Translations under genes and position numbers: made by a program
Shown: in pieces, positions 6,952-15,629 of the stretch
How positions within the stretch are numbered: position 1 is the first letter of the stretch
Layout of the letters: each line of letters starts with the position of its first letter
Source of the DNA: Streptomyces genisteinicus
Lineage (GTDB): Bacteria; Actinomycetota; Actinomycetes; Streptomycetales; Streptomycetaceae
Direction of reading: 5' to 3'
Length of the DNA: 64,000 nucleotides
Assembly (NCBI RefSeq): GCF_014489615.1
Contig: NZ_CP060825.1
Location: 5,156,501 to 5,220,500, forward strand
Notes under the pieces: generated by a model
Seen by the model: the letters and a program-made list of their open reading frames with translations, nothing else
Told to the model about the DNA's origin: nothing
Databases searched by the model: none

Positions 6952-8115
6952 ATGGCTTACCTCGACCACGCCGCGACGACTCCGATGCTTCCGGAGGCGA
7001 TCGAGGCGATGACCGCCCACCTCGCCGTCACCGGCAACGCGTCCGCACTGCACGCCGCCGGGCGCCGGGCCCGCCGTACCGTCGAGGAGTCCCGCGAAGC
7101 CCTCGCCGAAGCCCTCGGCGCCCGCCCCAGCGAAGTCGTCTTCACCTCGGGCGGCACCGAGGCCGACAACCTCGCCGTGAAGGGCCTCTACTGGGCCCGC
7201 CGCGACGCCGATCCGGCCCGCACCCGCGTTCTCGCCAGCCCCGTCGAGCACCACGCCGTCCTCGACGCCGTGGACTGGCTCGCCGAGCACGAGGGCGCGA
7301 CGGTGGAGTACCTGCCGGTCGACGCGCACGGGCGGGTCCACCCCGACGCCCTGCGCGAGGCGATCGCCAGGAACCCGGACGACGTCGCCATGGCCACCGT
7401 GATGTGGGCCAACAACGAGATCGGCACCGTCTTCCCCGTTGCCGAACTTGCCTCCGTTGCGCGGGAGTTCGGCGTTCCCCTGCACGCCGACGCCGTGCAG
7501 GCGTTCGGTCAGCTGGACGTCGGTTTCGCTGCCTCCGGGCTCGCCGCGATGACCGTCTCCGGGCACAAGATCGGCGGCCCGTACGGCATCGGCGCCCTGC
7601 TGCTGGGCCGCGAGTACAGCCCCGTGCCCGTGCTGCACGGCGGCGGCCAGGAGCGCCATGTGCGCTCCGGCACCCTCGACGTCCCCGCCGTCGCCTCCTT
7701 CGCGGTCGCGGGCCGGCTCGCCGCCGAACGGCGCGAGGAGTTCGCCCGCGAGGTGGGCGCGCTCCGCGACCGGCTGGTGGACGCCGTCCGCGAGGCCGTC
7801 CCGGACGCGATCCTCGGCGGCGACCCCGTCGACCGCCTGCCCGCCAACGCCCACTTCACCTTCCCGGGCTGCGAGGGCGACTCGCTTCTGCTGCTGCTCG
7901 ACGCCCAGGGCATCGAGTGCTCCACCGGCTCCGCCTGCACCGCGGGCGTCGCCCAGCCCAGCCACGTCCTCCTCGCCACCGGCACCGAACCCCACCTCGC
8001 CCGCGGCACCCTCCGCTTCAGCCTCGGCCACACCTCCACCGAGGCGGACGTCGACGCGGTCGCCCGGGCCATCGGCCCGGCGGTGGAGCGGGCGCGGACG
8101 GCGGGTCTGACCTGA
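6952..8115 (+). CDS. Cysteine desulfurase, NifS/IscS family
   Basis: PLP enzyme of 387 residues that removes sulfur from cysteine as a protein persulfide. The N-terminus AYLDHAATTPM is typical. The cofactor lysine is in VSGHKIGGP, the PLP-contacting HADAVQAFGQ precedes it, and the catalytic cysteine is in CSTGSACTAG on the long group I loop near residue 325. The next housekeeping gene on this strand is mnmA (22916), which uses such sulfur for tRNA 2-thiouridine, so this enzyme is its probable donor. In many Streptomyces these genes are close together; here about 15 kb of accessory genes separates them. No isc or suf genes are adjacent. Confidence 0.92.
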   Translation: MAYLDHAATTPMLPEAIEAMTAHLAVTGNASALHAAGRRARRTVEESREALAEALGARPSEVVFTSGGTEADNLAVKGLYWARRDADPARTRVLASPVEHHAVLDAVDWLAEHEGATVEYLPVDAHGRVHPDALREAIARNPDDVAMATVMWANNEIGTVFPVAELASVAREFGVPLHADAVQAFGQLDVGFAASGLAAMTVSGHKIGGPYGIGALLLGREYSPVPVLHGGGQERHVRSGTLDVPAVASFAVAGRLAAERREEFAREVGALRDRLVDAVREAVPDAILGGDPVDRLPANAHFTFPGCEGDSLLLLLDAQGIECSTGSACTAGVAQPSHVLLATGTEPHLARGTLRFSLGHTSTEADVDAVARAIGPAVERARTAGLT

Positions 8116-8467
8116 CGGTGCGAGGCGGGCGCGCGGCCGCCCCCGGGGGATCGAGTGCGCGGCCGCCTCCGGCAACGGGCGCGCGGCCGCACCCTCGTCG
8201 CGGGGGGCGTGCGCGGGCGCGCACCGGGTCGGGTCTCGGCCGCCTTCCGCCTGCTTCTCGGACAGCTATCCGGAATGCTCCTCCGGATCGGTGCGCCGTC
8301 CCGCAGGATGCGCATCAGGAAGGCCGCGACGCAGTTGCGTGCGCGAGGGGGAGAGCCGGGGGGCAGTACGCGATGCGATATGACATGTGCATGACTCCCG
8401 ACCGTCCGGCCCCCGCCCGCCGCGGCGTCCGGGCCTTGGACACCCAACCCGACCGGGAGTATCCGAG
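8116..8467. other. Intergenic region before the lectin gene
   Basis: About 350 bases. GCGCGGCCGC occurs three times in the first 75 bases, and a hairpin ATCCGGA/TCCGGAT (8268-8274 with 8282-8288) lies in the middle. Base composition becomes less GC-rich from about 8360, which fits a promoter region for the lectin gene, but I cannot place -35 and -10 boxes. No gene seen. Confidence 0.4.
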
Positions 8468-9538
8468 ATGACACCGCGCAAGCGCCCCTACCTGCTCAGA
8501 ACGCTCACCGCGTTCGCCGCCGCGTTCGCCGCGGCCCTTCTCCCCGCCGCTCCCACGGCGGCCGCGGAGGCGGACGGCGCCGGCACGGCCGTGACCGCGC
8601 TGAGCGGACTGACGCTCACCACGGTCAACGGCGGCCGGAACCTCGACGTACAGAACGGGAACACCGGGGAAGGCGTCTTCCTCGTCACCAACTCGGCGCC
8701 CGGCTACCACCAGCAGTGGACCGCCGACCTCCAGGCCAACGGCTCGTTCACCCTCGTCAACGACACGACCGGCAAGTGCGCGGCGGTCGGTGTCCCGCTC
8801 CGCCAGCAGAACTGCTCGGGGGTCTCCGCCCAGCGCTGGTACTTCCAGCCGGTGACCGGCGCCGCGAACACCTTCATGATCCGCAACGCCGGCACCCACA
8901 AGTGCCTCGACATCGTGCTCGGCGCCCAGTACGACGACGCCTGGACCCAGACCTACACCTGCAACGGAAGCGCCGCCCAGAAGTGGCGCCTGCCCGCGTC
9001 GGCGTCCCCCGCGGCCTTCGAGGCGGCCGTGGACTTCGCCTCGGTCCGCTGCCAGCAGGACGCGTCGACCTGCACCTGGCGCAAGGGCGTCCAGGCCCCC
9101 GCGGAGCCGCTGCCGAGGCAGTGCGTCTCCCCGGTCTGGTACAACGGCACCCCCGAGCCGGTGCAGTGGACCTTCACGCTCTCCACCAGCAGCGGCTGGA
9201 CGAGCACGCTCGGCATCCAGTTCACCACCGGCGTGAGCGGCGGCACACCGGGCGCCCTCCAGGCCACCGTCAGCCAGACCATCACCGGCAGCGTCTCCTA
9301 CGACCTCAGGGAGACCCTGGGCAACAGCCTGACCGTCTCGGTGCCGCCCGCCCACTACGGCTGGGTGGCCCTCGCGGCGCTCGCCACCGAGGTCACCGGT
9401 GAGTGGACCTTCGACGCGGGCGGCTACCCCTGGAAGACCCAGGACACCGTCACCGTCCCGCTCACCAGCGACACCCAGGGCGGCGCGAGCGTCTACCTCG
9501 CCCGCACCGGCGCCGAGTTCACCGGCTGCGCGGCCTGA
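8468..9538 (+). CDS. Secreted ricin-type lectin with aerolysin-like C-terminal domain
   Basis: Exported protein of 356 residues. A Sec signal peptide covers about residues 1-33. A ricin-B beta-trefoil follows (about 40-170), with repeated sugar-binding subdomains visible as GRNLDVQNGN, GKCAAVG and THKCLDIVLG plus QKW-type turns. The C-terminal half (about 175-356) is rich in alternating Ser/Thr strands (GWTSTLGIQFTTGVSGG, ATVSQTITGSVSYDL). It also holds the phrase LGNSLTVSVPPAHYGWVAL, which resembles the membrane-inserting module of aerolysin/ETX-MTX2 pore formers. A lectin followed by such a module is known from fungal LSL. The pore-former call is inference; the lectin call is firm. A terminator separates it from the convergent next gene. 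Confidence 0.75.
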   Translation: MTPRKRPYLLRTLTAFAAAFAAALLPAAPTAAAEADGAGTAVTALSGLTLTTVNGGRNLDVQNGNTGEGVFLVTNSAPGYHQQWTADLQANGSFTLVNDTTGKCAAVGVPLRQQNCSGVSAQRWYFQPVTGAANTFMIRNAGTHKCLDIVLGAQYDDAWTQTYTCNGSAAQKWRLPASASPAAFEAAVDFASVRCQQDASTCTWRKGVQAPAEPLPRQCVSPVWYNGTPEPVQWTFTLSTSSGWTSTLGIQFTTGVSGGTPGALQATVSQTITGSVSYDLRETLGNSLTVSVPPAHYGWVALAALATEVTGEWTFDAGGYPWKTQDTVTVPLTSDTQGGASVYLARTGAEFTGCAA

Positions 9539-9556
9539 CACCCACCGCGGCACGCG

Positions 9557-9587
9557 GGGCGCGCCCGTCCGCGGGGCGGGCGCGCCC
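9557..9587. terminator. Bidirectional terminator between lectin and FG-GAP genes
   Basis: Eleven-base arms GGGCGCGCCCG (9557-9567) and CGGGCGCGCCC (9577-9587) with a nine-base loop, between two convergent genes. Confidence 0.6.
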
Positions 9588-9603
9588 TGCTGCGGGACGA
9601 GCG

Positions 9604-11853
9604 TCAGATGTAGTCGTCGTACGACGTCTGGTCGCCGCCGACGCCGAGCGACGGCTCCCGTCCGGCGAAGGGCGCGGACGCCTTGCCGGTCCCCTCGTAC
9701 CAGTACATGTGACCGGACGGGGTGGTGGCGTACAGGTCGGGGCGGCCGTCGAGGTTGCTGTCCCCCGCGCCGACCAGGTGCGTGTAGCCCTGCCAGCCGC
9801 CGCCGATCTTCACGCGGGTGGTGAACGTGCCGTCGCCGCGGCCCTGGTAGAGCCAGAGGGCTCCCGCCTTGTCGCGGGCGACGAGGTCGCCGGCGGCGCC
9901 TCCCGCGATGTTGCCGGTGGCCTCGATGCTGTTGAACTGCTGCCAGCCGGAGAGGCCGGCCTTCGTCCGGGCCGCGAAGGGCGCGCCCGCGTTGCCGGTG
10001 CCCCGGTGGAGCCAGAGGGCCCCTGAGCTGTCCGTGGCGACGAGATCGGCCCGTCCGTCACCGGTGAGGTCACTGCCGGCCGCGATGCGGGTGTAGCCCT
10101 GCCAGCCGCCGCCGATCTTCACGCGGGTGGTGAACGTGCCGTCGCCGCGGCCCTGGTAGAGCCAGAGGACTCCCGCCTTGTCGCGGGCGACGAGGTCGCC
10201 GGCCGCGCCTCCCGCGATGTTGCCGGTGGCCTCGACGCTGTTGTAGATCTGCCAGCCGCCGCCGACGAGCCGCTCCGGCGGGTGATTGTGCCCTCCCTCG
10301 GCGGCATCGAAGGTGGTGTCCTGCAGCCACAGCCTGCCCGAGGTGTCACGGGCGAGGAGGTCGGGGCTCGTGTTGTCGGTGTAGTCGTGCGGTCCCGGAG
10401 TCCGCTTCACCGTGAACGTCCCGCCGACCGTGACGGGCGCGCCGATACCGCTCAGCGCCGTGGCCGTCAGCTCCCAGGAGTACTCCCCGTTCGGAGCGGC
10501 GACCGTCCGCCCGTTGTCGCGCAGCTGCCCGCTCCAGCTGAACACCAGCTCCTGCGCCCTCGGTTTGAGAGGGTCGAACGGATCCCCGCCCAACTGCAGG
10601 GTCCGGCCGGTGGCGAGGTGGCGGATGCGGTAGGTCAGCTCCACGCTGAGGTGCGACAGGCGCCAGGTCATCGGGAGCCGGCCCTGGTTCTCGTCGAGGT
10701 CGGCCACCCGGGGTATGTCGTGGCCGAGGAGGGTCAGCTGGGTCGGCTCCCCCGTGGACCCCACCGGGGCGGCGGACGGCGGGGCGCTCGTGCCGCCGGT
10801 GATGCGGTAGACGCCCTCTCCGGTCGCGAGGCTGCCGCCCATGGCCAGCAGGCTTCCGCCCGGCCCGGGAACGAGTGTCGTGACGTGGTCCAGCAGTCGC
10901 ACACCGGTCCCCCCGGCGAGGGGCACGGCCGTCAACGGTGCACCGGTGCGGGGAGCGTTGGCGAGCAGGGGGGTGCTCTGGGCGTACGTGACCCAGGAAC
11001 CGGCGACGCCGACGACCGGGCTGTACATCCCGGGCACGTTCACGCGCCGGACCTGACCGCTGCCGCGCTCCACGGTGTTGAGCACCGATCCGTCGAAGGA
11101 CGGGTCGGGCCGGTCGAACCAGACGAGGTGGGTCGGCGACAGCGCCGCGGCGATCTTGCCGCCCGTGTGGGAGACCGCGTGGCTCTCGGTGACCTCCGCG
11201 GTCGCCGTGTCCACCACCGCCACATGCCAGGCGCTCGCGCCGAGACGGTAGAGCAGCAGCAGCGCCCCGTCCGTCGACGCCGCCACGGACACCGAAGCCG
11301 CCTCGGGCGGCAGGCCGTTCACCATCCGGAAGGACGCGCTCGTCCTGACCAGATACACCTGGTCCATGCCGGGTGCCGTCTCCGACGAGGCTACGACGAC
11401 CGACCCCGCGGTACCGAGGTACTCCGCGCTGCCGGGTATGTAGCCCAGATCCACATGGACCGGTGCCGCGCCGGTCGCCATGTTGTGGAGGTCCACGGCC
11501 GCCCGGCCCTGGCGGACCGCGACGATGTCCGAAGCCGCACCGTGCACGAGAGGGTCAGCTGCGACGGGGCTCTTGCCCAGGACCGTGCTCGTGCCGTCGG
11601 CGTACCGGGTCCAGCGCACCTCCGTGTCGGGATCCCGGGTCAGAAACCCCGTGGCTCCGGCCGAGACGACCTCGGAACCGGGCTCGACCGGCGCGACGTC
11701 TGATTCGGCTGCGTCCGTCGAGAGCACGTCCGGCACCTCGGCCACCGGCGCCGCCACGGCCCCGGCCGTGGAGGTGATCGAACCGACTGCCAGCGTCAGC
11801 ACCACAGCGCCTGTCAGACGATGGCGGGCGGCGCGCGGCCGGGCATGCTTCAT
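9604..11853 (-). CDS. Secreted FG-GAP/VCBS repeat protein
   Basis: Exported protein of 749 residues. The ATG at 11853 follows a GGGGAGGG ribosome site, and the first 35 residues form a signal peptide. Residues about 40-400 look like a large beta-propeller with many short strands. A beta-sandwich-like region follows (about 420-530). The last 210 residues are FG-GAP-like repeats of about 51 residues with the phrases GDLVARDKAGVLWLYQGRGD and LTGDGRADLVATDSSGALWL. The acidic DxTGDGRxDL loops are the calcium-binding type. Such proteins are usually extracellular adhesins or enzyme scaffolds; I cannot assign a substrate. Part of the repeat region is nearly identical at DNA level. Confidence 0.8.
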   Translation of the reverse strand: MKHARPRAARHRLTGAVVLTLAVGSITSTAGAVAAPVAEVPDVLSTDAAESDVAPVEPGSEVVSAGATGFLTRDPDTEVRWTRYADGTSTVLGKSPVAADPLVHGAASDIVAVRQGRAAVDLHNMATGAAPVHVDLGYIPGSAEYLGTAGSVVVASSETAPGMDQVYLVRTSASFRMVNGLPPEAASVSVAASTDGALLLLYRLGASAWHVAVVDTATAEVTESHAVSHTGGKIAAALSPTHLVWFDRPDPSFDGSVLNTVERGSGQVRRVNVPGMYSPVVGVAGSWVTYAQSTPLLANAPRTGAPLTAVPLAGGTGVRLLDHVTTLVPGPGGSLLAMGGSLATGEGVYRITGGTSAPPSAAPVGSTGEPTQLTLLGHDIPRVADLDENQGRLPMTWRLSHLSVELTYRIRHLATGRTLQLGGDPFDPLKPRAQELVFSWSGQLRDNGRTVAAPNGEYSWELTATALSGIGAPVTVGGTFTVKRTPGPHDYTDNTSPDLLARDTSGRLWLQDTTFDAAEGGHNHPPERLVGGGWQIYNSVEATGNIAGGAAGDLVARDKAGVLWLYQGRGDGTFTTRVKIGGGWQGYTRIAAGSDLTGDGRADLVATDSSGALWLHRGTGNAGAPFAARTKAGLSGWQQFNSIEATGNIAGGAAGDLVARDKAGALWLYQGRGDGTFTTRVKIGGGWQGYTHLVGAGDSNLDGRPDLYATTPSGHMYWYEGTGKASAPFAGREPSLGVGGDQTSYDDYI
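9782..9934 (-). repeat. Copy A of a 153-bp direct repeat within the FG-GAP gene
   Basis: Matches 10091-10243 with about three mismatches, at an offset of 309 bases (103 codons, two FG-GAP units). This indicates a recent in-frame duplication or gene conversion. Confidence 0.85.
10091..10243 (-). repeat. Copy B of the 153-bp direct repeat within the FG-GAP gene
   Basis: Partner of 9782-9934. The differences are single-base changes, for example G to A at 10169 relative to 9860. Confidence 0.85.
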
Positions 11854-12155
11854 GGAACCCTCCCCTGGAAGGCCACCGCCTGCGGGACGCGGCGCTGGCG
11901 CAGGCGAACGGTGCCGGGGCTCCCCAGACCCGGCACCGCCGCGATGATCAGCGGATGCTACCAACGCCCGGGGGGCGTGCCTGTTCCGGTTCCCGATCGT
12001 GAGACCGGTGCGCGGGACGTCTGGCGTCGTCGCCGCCCCCGAGGGGCGGGGGACAGACGGCCGGCCGCGTCCGTCCGGCGCCCGCAGACCGGCACCCGCA
12101 CCCGACGGCCCCGCCCCGGCCCGTGGTTCGGCTTCCCGGTCTCCCCGGCCCGTGC
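11854..12155. other. Intergenic region upstream of the FG-GAP gene
   Basis: About 300 bases between two minus-strand genes. It must hold the FG-GAP promoter, but no confident -35/-10 pair is visible. No gene seen. Confidence 0.4.
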
Positions 12156-13253
12156 TCAGTCCTCCAGACGCACTGGCATCAACAGTGAGTACGTGCCCGC
12201 GTCGTCCGGCCGCCGGATCACCACGGGGGCCGTGGGCGCGCCGAGTTCCAGGACCAGACGGTCCCGGTCGCCCGCCGCCAGCGCGTCCAGGAGGTAGTCC
12301 CGGTTGACGCCGACGCGGTGCTCGTCGCCACCGCCGCCTTCACCTTCGCCGAGGACCGTGACGACTCCGTCCTCGTCGGCCACCCTCACCACGCTCACCT
12401 CGTACGTCACACCGGGCCGTTCCGCGTCCTCATGGACGCGCACCGGGCCGGACCGCAGGGCCTCCCCGAAGTCGGCCGCGTCCACGGTCGCCCGGCGGCC
12501 GGCCGGGAGCTGGACGAGGCGGCGGTAGTCGGGGAACGCGTGGTCGAGGCAGGTGCCGCCCGCCTGGCCGCCGTCGGTCTCCAGCGTCACCCGGCCTCCG
12601 TCCACGGTGAGCCGTGCGGAGCCCTCGCCGCCGAGCAGCGCGCGCATCGCGTCGGCGAGCGGTGCGTCGACGAGGGCCGTCGTCCTCGCCCGGGCGTGGC
12701 TCTCGGTGCGGGCCTCGCCGACCGCCAGGCGGTAGCGGTCGGTCGCCACGACACGCACCGCGTCGCCCTCTACGTCGAACAGCACCCCGCCGAGCACGGG
12801 CAGGGCCGGATCGGTGCCCACCGCGAAGCGGACCGCGTCCAGGGCGTCGGCGAGCCCGGCCGCGGGGACGGTGACGTGTGCTGCGGTGGGCGTGCCGGAT
12901 GAGGTCATGGGTGTCTCCCTGTCGTCGAGTAGTGCACGGATCGCGGAGAACTCGGCACGCGCGTCGGCCAGGCCCTGTTCGAGGCGGCGCAGGTGCGCGT
13001 CGAGCAGGGCCCGGACGAGCTCCGTGTCCGCGCCGGACCAGGCGGCCAGCAGCAGCCGGACGTCCGCGAGCGGGAGGCCCGCCCGGCGCACGCGGGCCAG
13101 CACCCGGGCCTCCTCCAGCTGCCCGGGCCCGTACCAGCGGTACCCGCTCAGCGGATCCACCCAGGCGGGCACGAGAACCCCGGACCGGTCGTAGAACCGC
13201 AGCGCGCTCGCGCTCAGTCCGCTGTCCCGCGCCATGTCGCCGATACTGCGCAT
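12156..13253 (-). CDS. MerR-type regulator fused to a DNA polymerase III beta-clamp-like domain
   Basis: Protein of 365 residues. Residues 1-70 are a MerR winged helix (MRSIGDMARDSGLSASALRF, SGYRWYGPGQLEEARVLARV) followed by a coiled-coil dimer helix to about 115. From about residue 130 it resembles sliding-clamp domains (DnaN): VLFDVEGDAVRVVATDRYRLAVG, HAFPDYRRLVQLPA and the terminal RRPDDAGTYSLLMPVRLED, which matches the clamp's C-terminal PMRL ending. ATG 13253 was chosen because it has a GGAGAG site and lies downstream of a MerR-type promoter; the ATG at 13271 would precede the transcription start. The clamp region may be a ligand or protein-binding domain. It is divergent from the candidate defence operon. 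Confidence 0.8.
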   Translation of the reverse strand: MRSIGDMARDSGLSASALRFYDRSGVLVPAWVDPLSGYRWYGPGQLEEARVLARVRRAGLPLADVRLLLAAWSGADTELVRALLDAHLRRLEQGLADARAEFSAIRALLDDRETPMTSSGTPTAAHVTVPAAGLADALDAVRFAVGTDPALPVLGGVLFDVEGDAVRVVATDRYRLAVGEARTESHARARTTALVDAPLADAMRALLGGEGSARLTVDGGRVTLETDGGQAGGTCLDHAFPDYRRLVQLPAGRRATVDAADFGEALRSGPVRVHEDAERPGVTYEVSVVRVADEDGVVTVLGEGEGGGGDEHRVGVNRDYLLDALAAGDRDRLVLELGAPTAPVVIRRPDDAGTYSLLMPVRLED

Positions 13254-13271
13254 CTCGCTCTCCACACCCAT

Positions 13272-13303
13272 GACCCTGAGCCTTTCACCAGGTCGAGGGT
13301 CAA
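13272..13303 (-). promoter_or_regulatory. MerR-type promoter of the MerR-clamp gene
   Basis: On the minus strand TTGACC (13303-13298) and CAGGGT (13278-13273) are separated by 19 bases, the long spacer typical of MerR-regulated promoters. Inverted ends GACCCT and AGGGTC frame it. Autoregulation is likely. Confidence 0.55.
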
Positions 13304-13361
13304 CCACGCCCCCGGAAGGCGAACAGGCGGGCCGAGGAGCACGTGGTCCACCCTCGGCTCA

Positions 13362-13385
13362 CCTGTCACAGGAAACCGGCACAAT
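13362..13385 (+). promoter_or_regulatory. Putative promoter and small palindrome before the AlbA_2 gene
   Basis: CCTGTCACAGG at 13362-13372 is a palindrome around a central C. CACAAT at 13380-13385 is a possible -10 hexamer seven bases before GTG 13393, consistent with leaderless expression. The -35 is not clear. Confidence 0.35.
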
Positions 13386-13392
13386 ACGCGGT

Positions 13393-14589
13393 GTGAACGG
13401 ACCTGAAGCAGACCTGGCGGACATCCTCGGCACGCGCGAGTCCCCGACCCTGGAGTTCAAGCGGACGGCCAAGCGGGACGGCAAGCGCGGAGACGCCATC
13501 GGCAACGCCGTCTGCGCCATGGCCAACGACCTCGCCGGCAGCGGCGGCGGTGACATCCTCGTCGGAGTCGCGGACGACGGCACACCGGTCGACGGCGTGG
13601 ACGTCAGCGACCGCGCGCTGCTCGCCCTCACCGACCTCCGGGACGACGGACGGATCCTGGACCGGCCCTCCTTCACCGTGCGGGCGGCCGTGTACCGGGG
13701 GAAGCCCGTGGTCCACATCCATGTGGAGGCCTCCGCCGCGCTGCACGTGCGCTTCGAGGGCGTGGTCTGGGTGCGGCCGGGCCCGACGACCCGCAAGGCG
13801 ACCCGTGAGGACGAACGCGTCCTCACGGAACGCCGCAGAGCCGCTGACGGCCCGTACGACTCGCGTCCCGTGCCCCGGGCGACGCTCGACGACCTGGACC
13901 TGGACCTGTTCCGGCAGGCCTATCTGCCGTCCATGGTCGGCCCGGAGGTCATCGAGGAGAACGGGCGCCCGGTGGAGGTCCAACTCTCCTCGCTCCACCT
14001 CGCCACCCCTGACGGCGTGCCGACTGCCGTGGGCCTGGTCACCGTCGGACTGGACCCGAGCAGTCGCATCCCCGGAGCGTACGTGCAGTTCGTCCGCTAC
14101 CAGGGCACGGACCTCGACGCGCCGGTTGCCGACGACCAGGAGCTGCGCGAGAACCTGGTGGGGGTCGCGGCCCGCCTCGAACCGCTGCTGCGCAGCAACC
14201 TGCGGACCCGCCTCGTCGAGGAGGGGTTCCGGGAGACGCCGCACCCGGACTACCCGCTGGAGGCCCTGCGGGAGGTCACCATGAACGCGCTGATGCACCG
14301 CAACTACGAGACGTCCTACGCGCCGGTGCGCATCGTGTGGTTCGACGACCGGATCGAGGTCACCAACCCCGGTGGCCCGTACGGACAGGTCAACGACGGG
14401 AACTTCGACCGTGTGAACGACTACCGCAACCCGTCGCTCGCGGCGGCGATGAAGGGGCTCGGCTACGTGAACAGGTTCGGACGCGGTATCGGCAGGGTGC
14501 AGGCGACACTCGCCAGGAACGGCAACCCGCCCGCCGAATTCCAGGTCGACGACTCGTCGTGGGCGGTCACCCTCCGGAGGGCATCGTGA
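13393..14589 (+). CDS. AlbA_2 (Schlafen-type) domain ATP-binding protein
   Basis: Protein of 398 residues. An N-terminal AlbA_2 domain (about 10-130) shows the ESPTLEFKRTAKRDG entry and GGGDILVGVADDG, as in proteins that bind nucleic acid. The C-terminus (about 290-395) has a GHKL-like ATPase fold with the N-box NALMHRNYETSYAP, then FDDRIEVTNPGGP and GRGIGRVQ. This domain pair occurs in putative transcriptional regulators and in some anti-phage genes. The gene overlaps the ParA-type gene by four bases (GTGA), so both are made together. GTG at 13393 lacks a Shine-Dalgarno. Whether it acts as a sensor, regulator or effector is unknown. Confidence 0.8.
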   Translation: MNGPEADLADILGTRESPTLEFKRTAKRDGKRGDAIGNAVCAMANDLAGSGGGDILVGVADDGTPVDGVDVSDRALLALTDLRDDGRILDRPSFTVRAAVYRGKPVVHIHVEASAALHVRFEGVVWVRPGPTTRKATREDERVLTERRRAADGPYDSRPVPRATLDDLDLDLFRQAYLPSMVGPEVIEENGRPVEVQLSSLHLATPDGVPTAVGLVTVGLDPSSRIPGAYVQFVRYQGTDLDAPVADDQELRENLVGVAARLEPLLRSNLRTRLVEEGFRETPHPDYPLEALREVTMNALMHRNYETSYAPVRIVWFDDRIEVTNPGGPYGQVNDGNFDRVNDYRNPSLAAAMKGLGYVNRFGRGIGRVQATLARNGNPPAEFQVDDSSWAVTLRRAS

Positions 14590-15629
14590 CGTCCATCGCG
14601 CTTTTCAACAACAAGGGCGGGGTCGGGAAGACGACGCTGACGTACCACCTGGCGCACATGTTCCACAGGCTCGGCCTCACCGTACTGGCCGTGGACCTCG
14701 ACCCCCAGGCGAATCTGACGTCCATGTGCCTCGACGAGACGGAGATCGAAGAGCTCTGGGAGAACACCGCCGATCCCGTTGCCGACGACTCCTCCCGCCC
14801 GGCCTCGCCCGGCACCGGCCGGGTGCGCAGTGGGCAGACCATCGCCGACGCGGTGCGACCGATCCTGGAAGGAACGGGTGACGTCGCGCATGTCGAGCCC
14901 GCCCGGCTGCAGGACGGGCTGTGGCTGCTGGCCGGCAGCCTCGACCTGAGTCGCTTCGAGGACAAGCTGTCCAATGAGTGGTTCAAGACGTTCGCCGGCG
15001 ATATCGCGGCTATCCGCACCACGACCGCGTTCCACCGGGTGATGGAACAAGCCGCGGAGGCCGTCCAGGCCGACATCGTGCTCATCGACGTTGGTCCAAA
15101 CCTCGGTGCGATCAATCGGTCTGCGCTGATCGCGGCGGACACCGTGCTCATGCCGCTGGCCGCCGACCTCTTCTCCCTCAAGGGCCTCAGCAACCTCGGT
15201 CCCACACTGCGGAGCTGGCGGGCGGACTGGCAGAAACTGGTTCTTCCGCGCGTGCCCGCCGGCTTCTCCGCTCCGGCTGCCGGTATGCGCCCACTGGGTT
15301 ACGTGATCATGCAGCCGGAGATGCGGCTCGACCGGCCGGTGAAGGCGTACGAACGCTGGTTGCAGCGCATTCCCCGGGTCTACGCGACGGCTGTACTCGA
15401 CGACAAGGGCCATGCACCGAGCGACGAGCGCCACCGCATCGCAACCCTCCGCAACTACCGGAGTCTCATGCCCCTCGCGCACGACGCCCGCAAGCCGATG
15501 TTCGACCTGAAGGCTGCCGACGGCGCGCTCGGCAGCACGCAGAAGTATGTGCAGACCTGTTTCCGGGAGTTCCGCAGCCTCGCCGAGGGTGTCCTCGCCC
15601 GAACCGTGGCCGTCGGCGACGAACCGTAG
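14586..15629 (+). CDS. ParA/Soj-type deviant Walker ATPase, orphan
   Basis: Protein of 347 residues with the deviant Walker A box NNKGGVGKTTL at residues 8-18, a switch-type DLDPQANLT, and Walker B VLIDVGPNLGAINRS near residue 165. It belongs to the ParA/MinD superfamily, which positions DNA or protein cargo. There is no parB gene or obvious parS-like repeat beside it, and the C-terminal 130 residues are longer than in chromosomal ParA. Coupling to the AlbA_2 gene and proximity to a GmrSD-type nuclease suggest a role in a defence or stress module, not in chromosome segregation. That role is inference. Confidence 0.8.
   Translation: MTSIALFNNKGGVGKTTLTYHLAHMFHRLGLTVLAVDLDPQANLTSMCLDETEIEELWENTADPVADDSSRPASPGTGRVRSGQTIADAVRPILEGTGDVAHVEPARLQDGLWLLAGSLDLSRFEDKLSNEWFKTFAGDIAAIRTTTAFHRVMEQAAEAVQADIVLIDVGPNLGAINRSALIAADTVLMPLAADLFSLKGLSNLGPTLRSWRADWQKLVLPRVPAGFSAPAAGMRPLGYVIMQPEMRLDRPVKAYERWLQRIPRVYATAVLDDKGHAPSDERHRIATLRNYRSLMPLAHDARKPMFDLKAADGALGSTQKYVQTCFREFRSLAEGVLARTVAVGDEP

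Noticed and set aside
13254..13307. Longer N-terminus for the MerR-clamp protein
   Set aside because: The ATG at 13271 falls between the -10 box and the expected transcription start, and only ATG 13253 has a ribosome site.
14586..15629. Plasmid or integrative-element partition system
   Set aside because: The ParA-type gene has no ParB, no parS-like repeats, and no integrase or replication genes near it.
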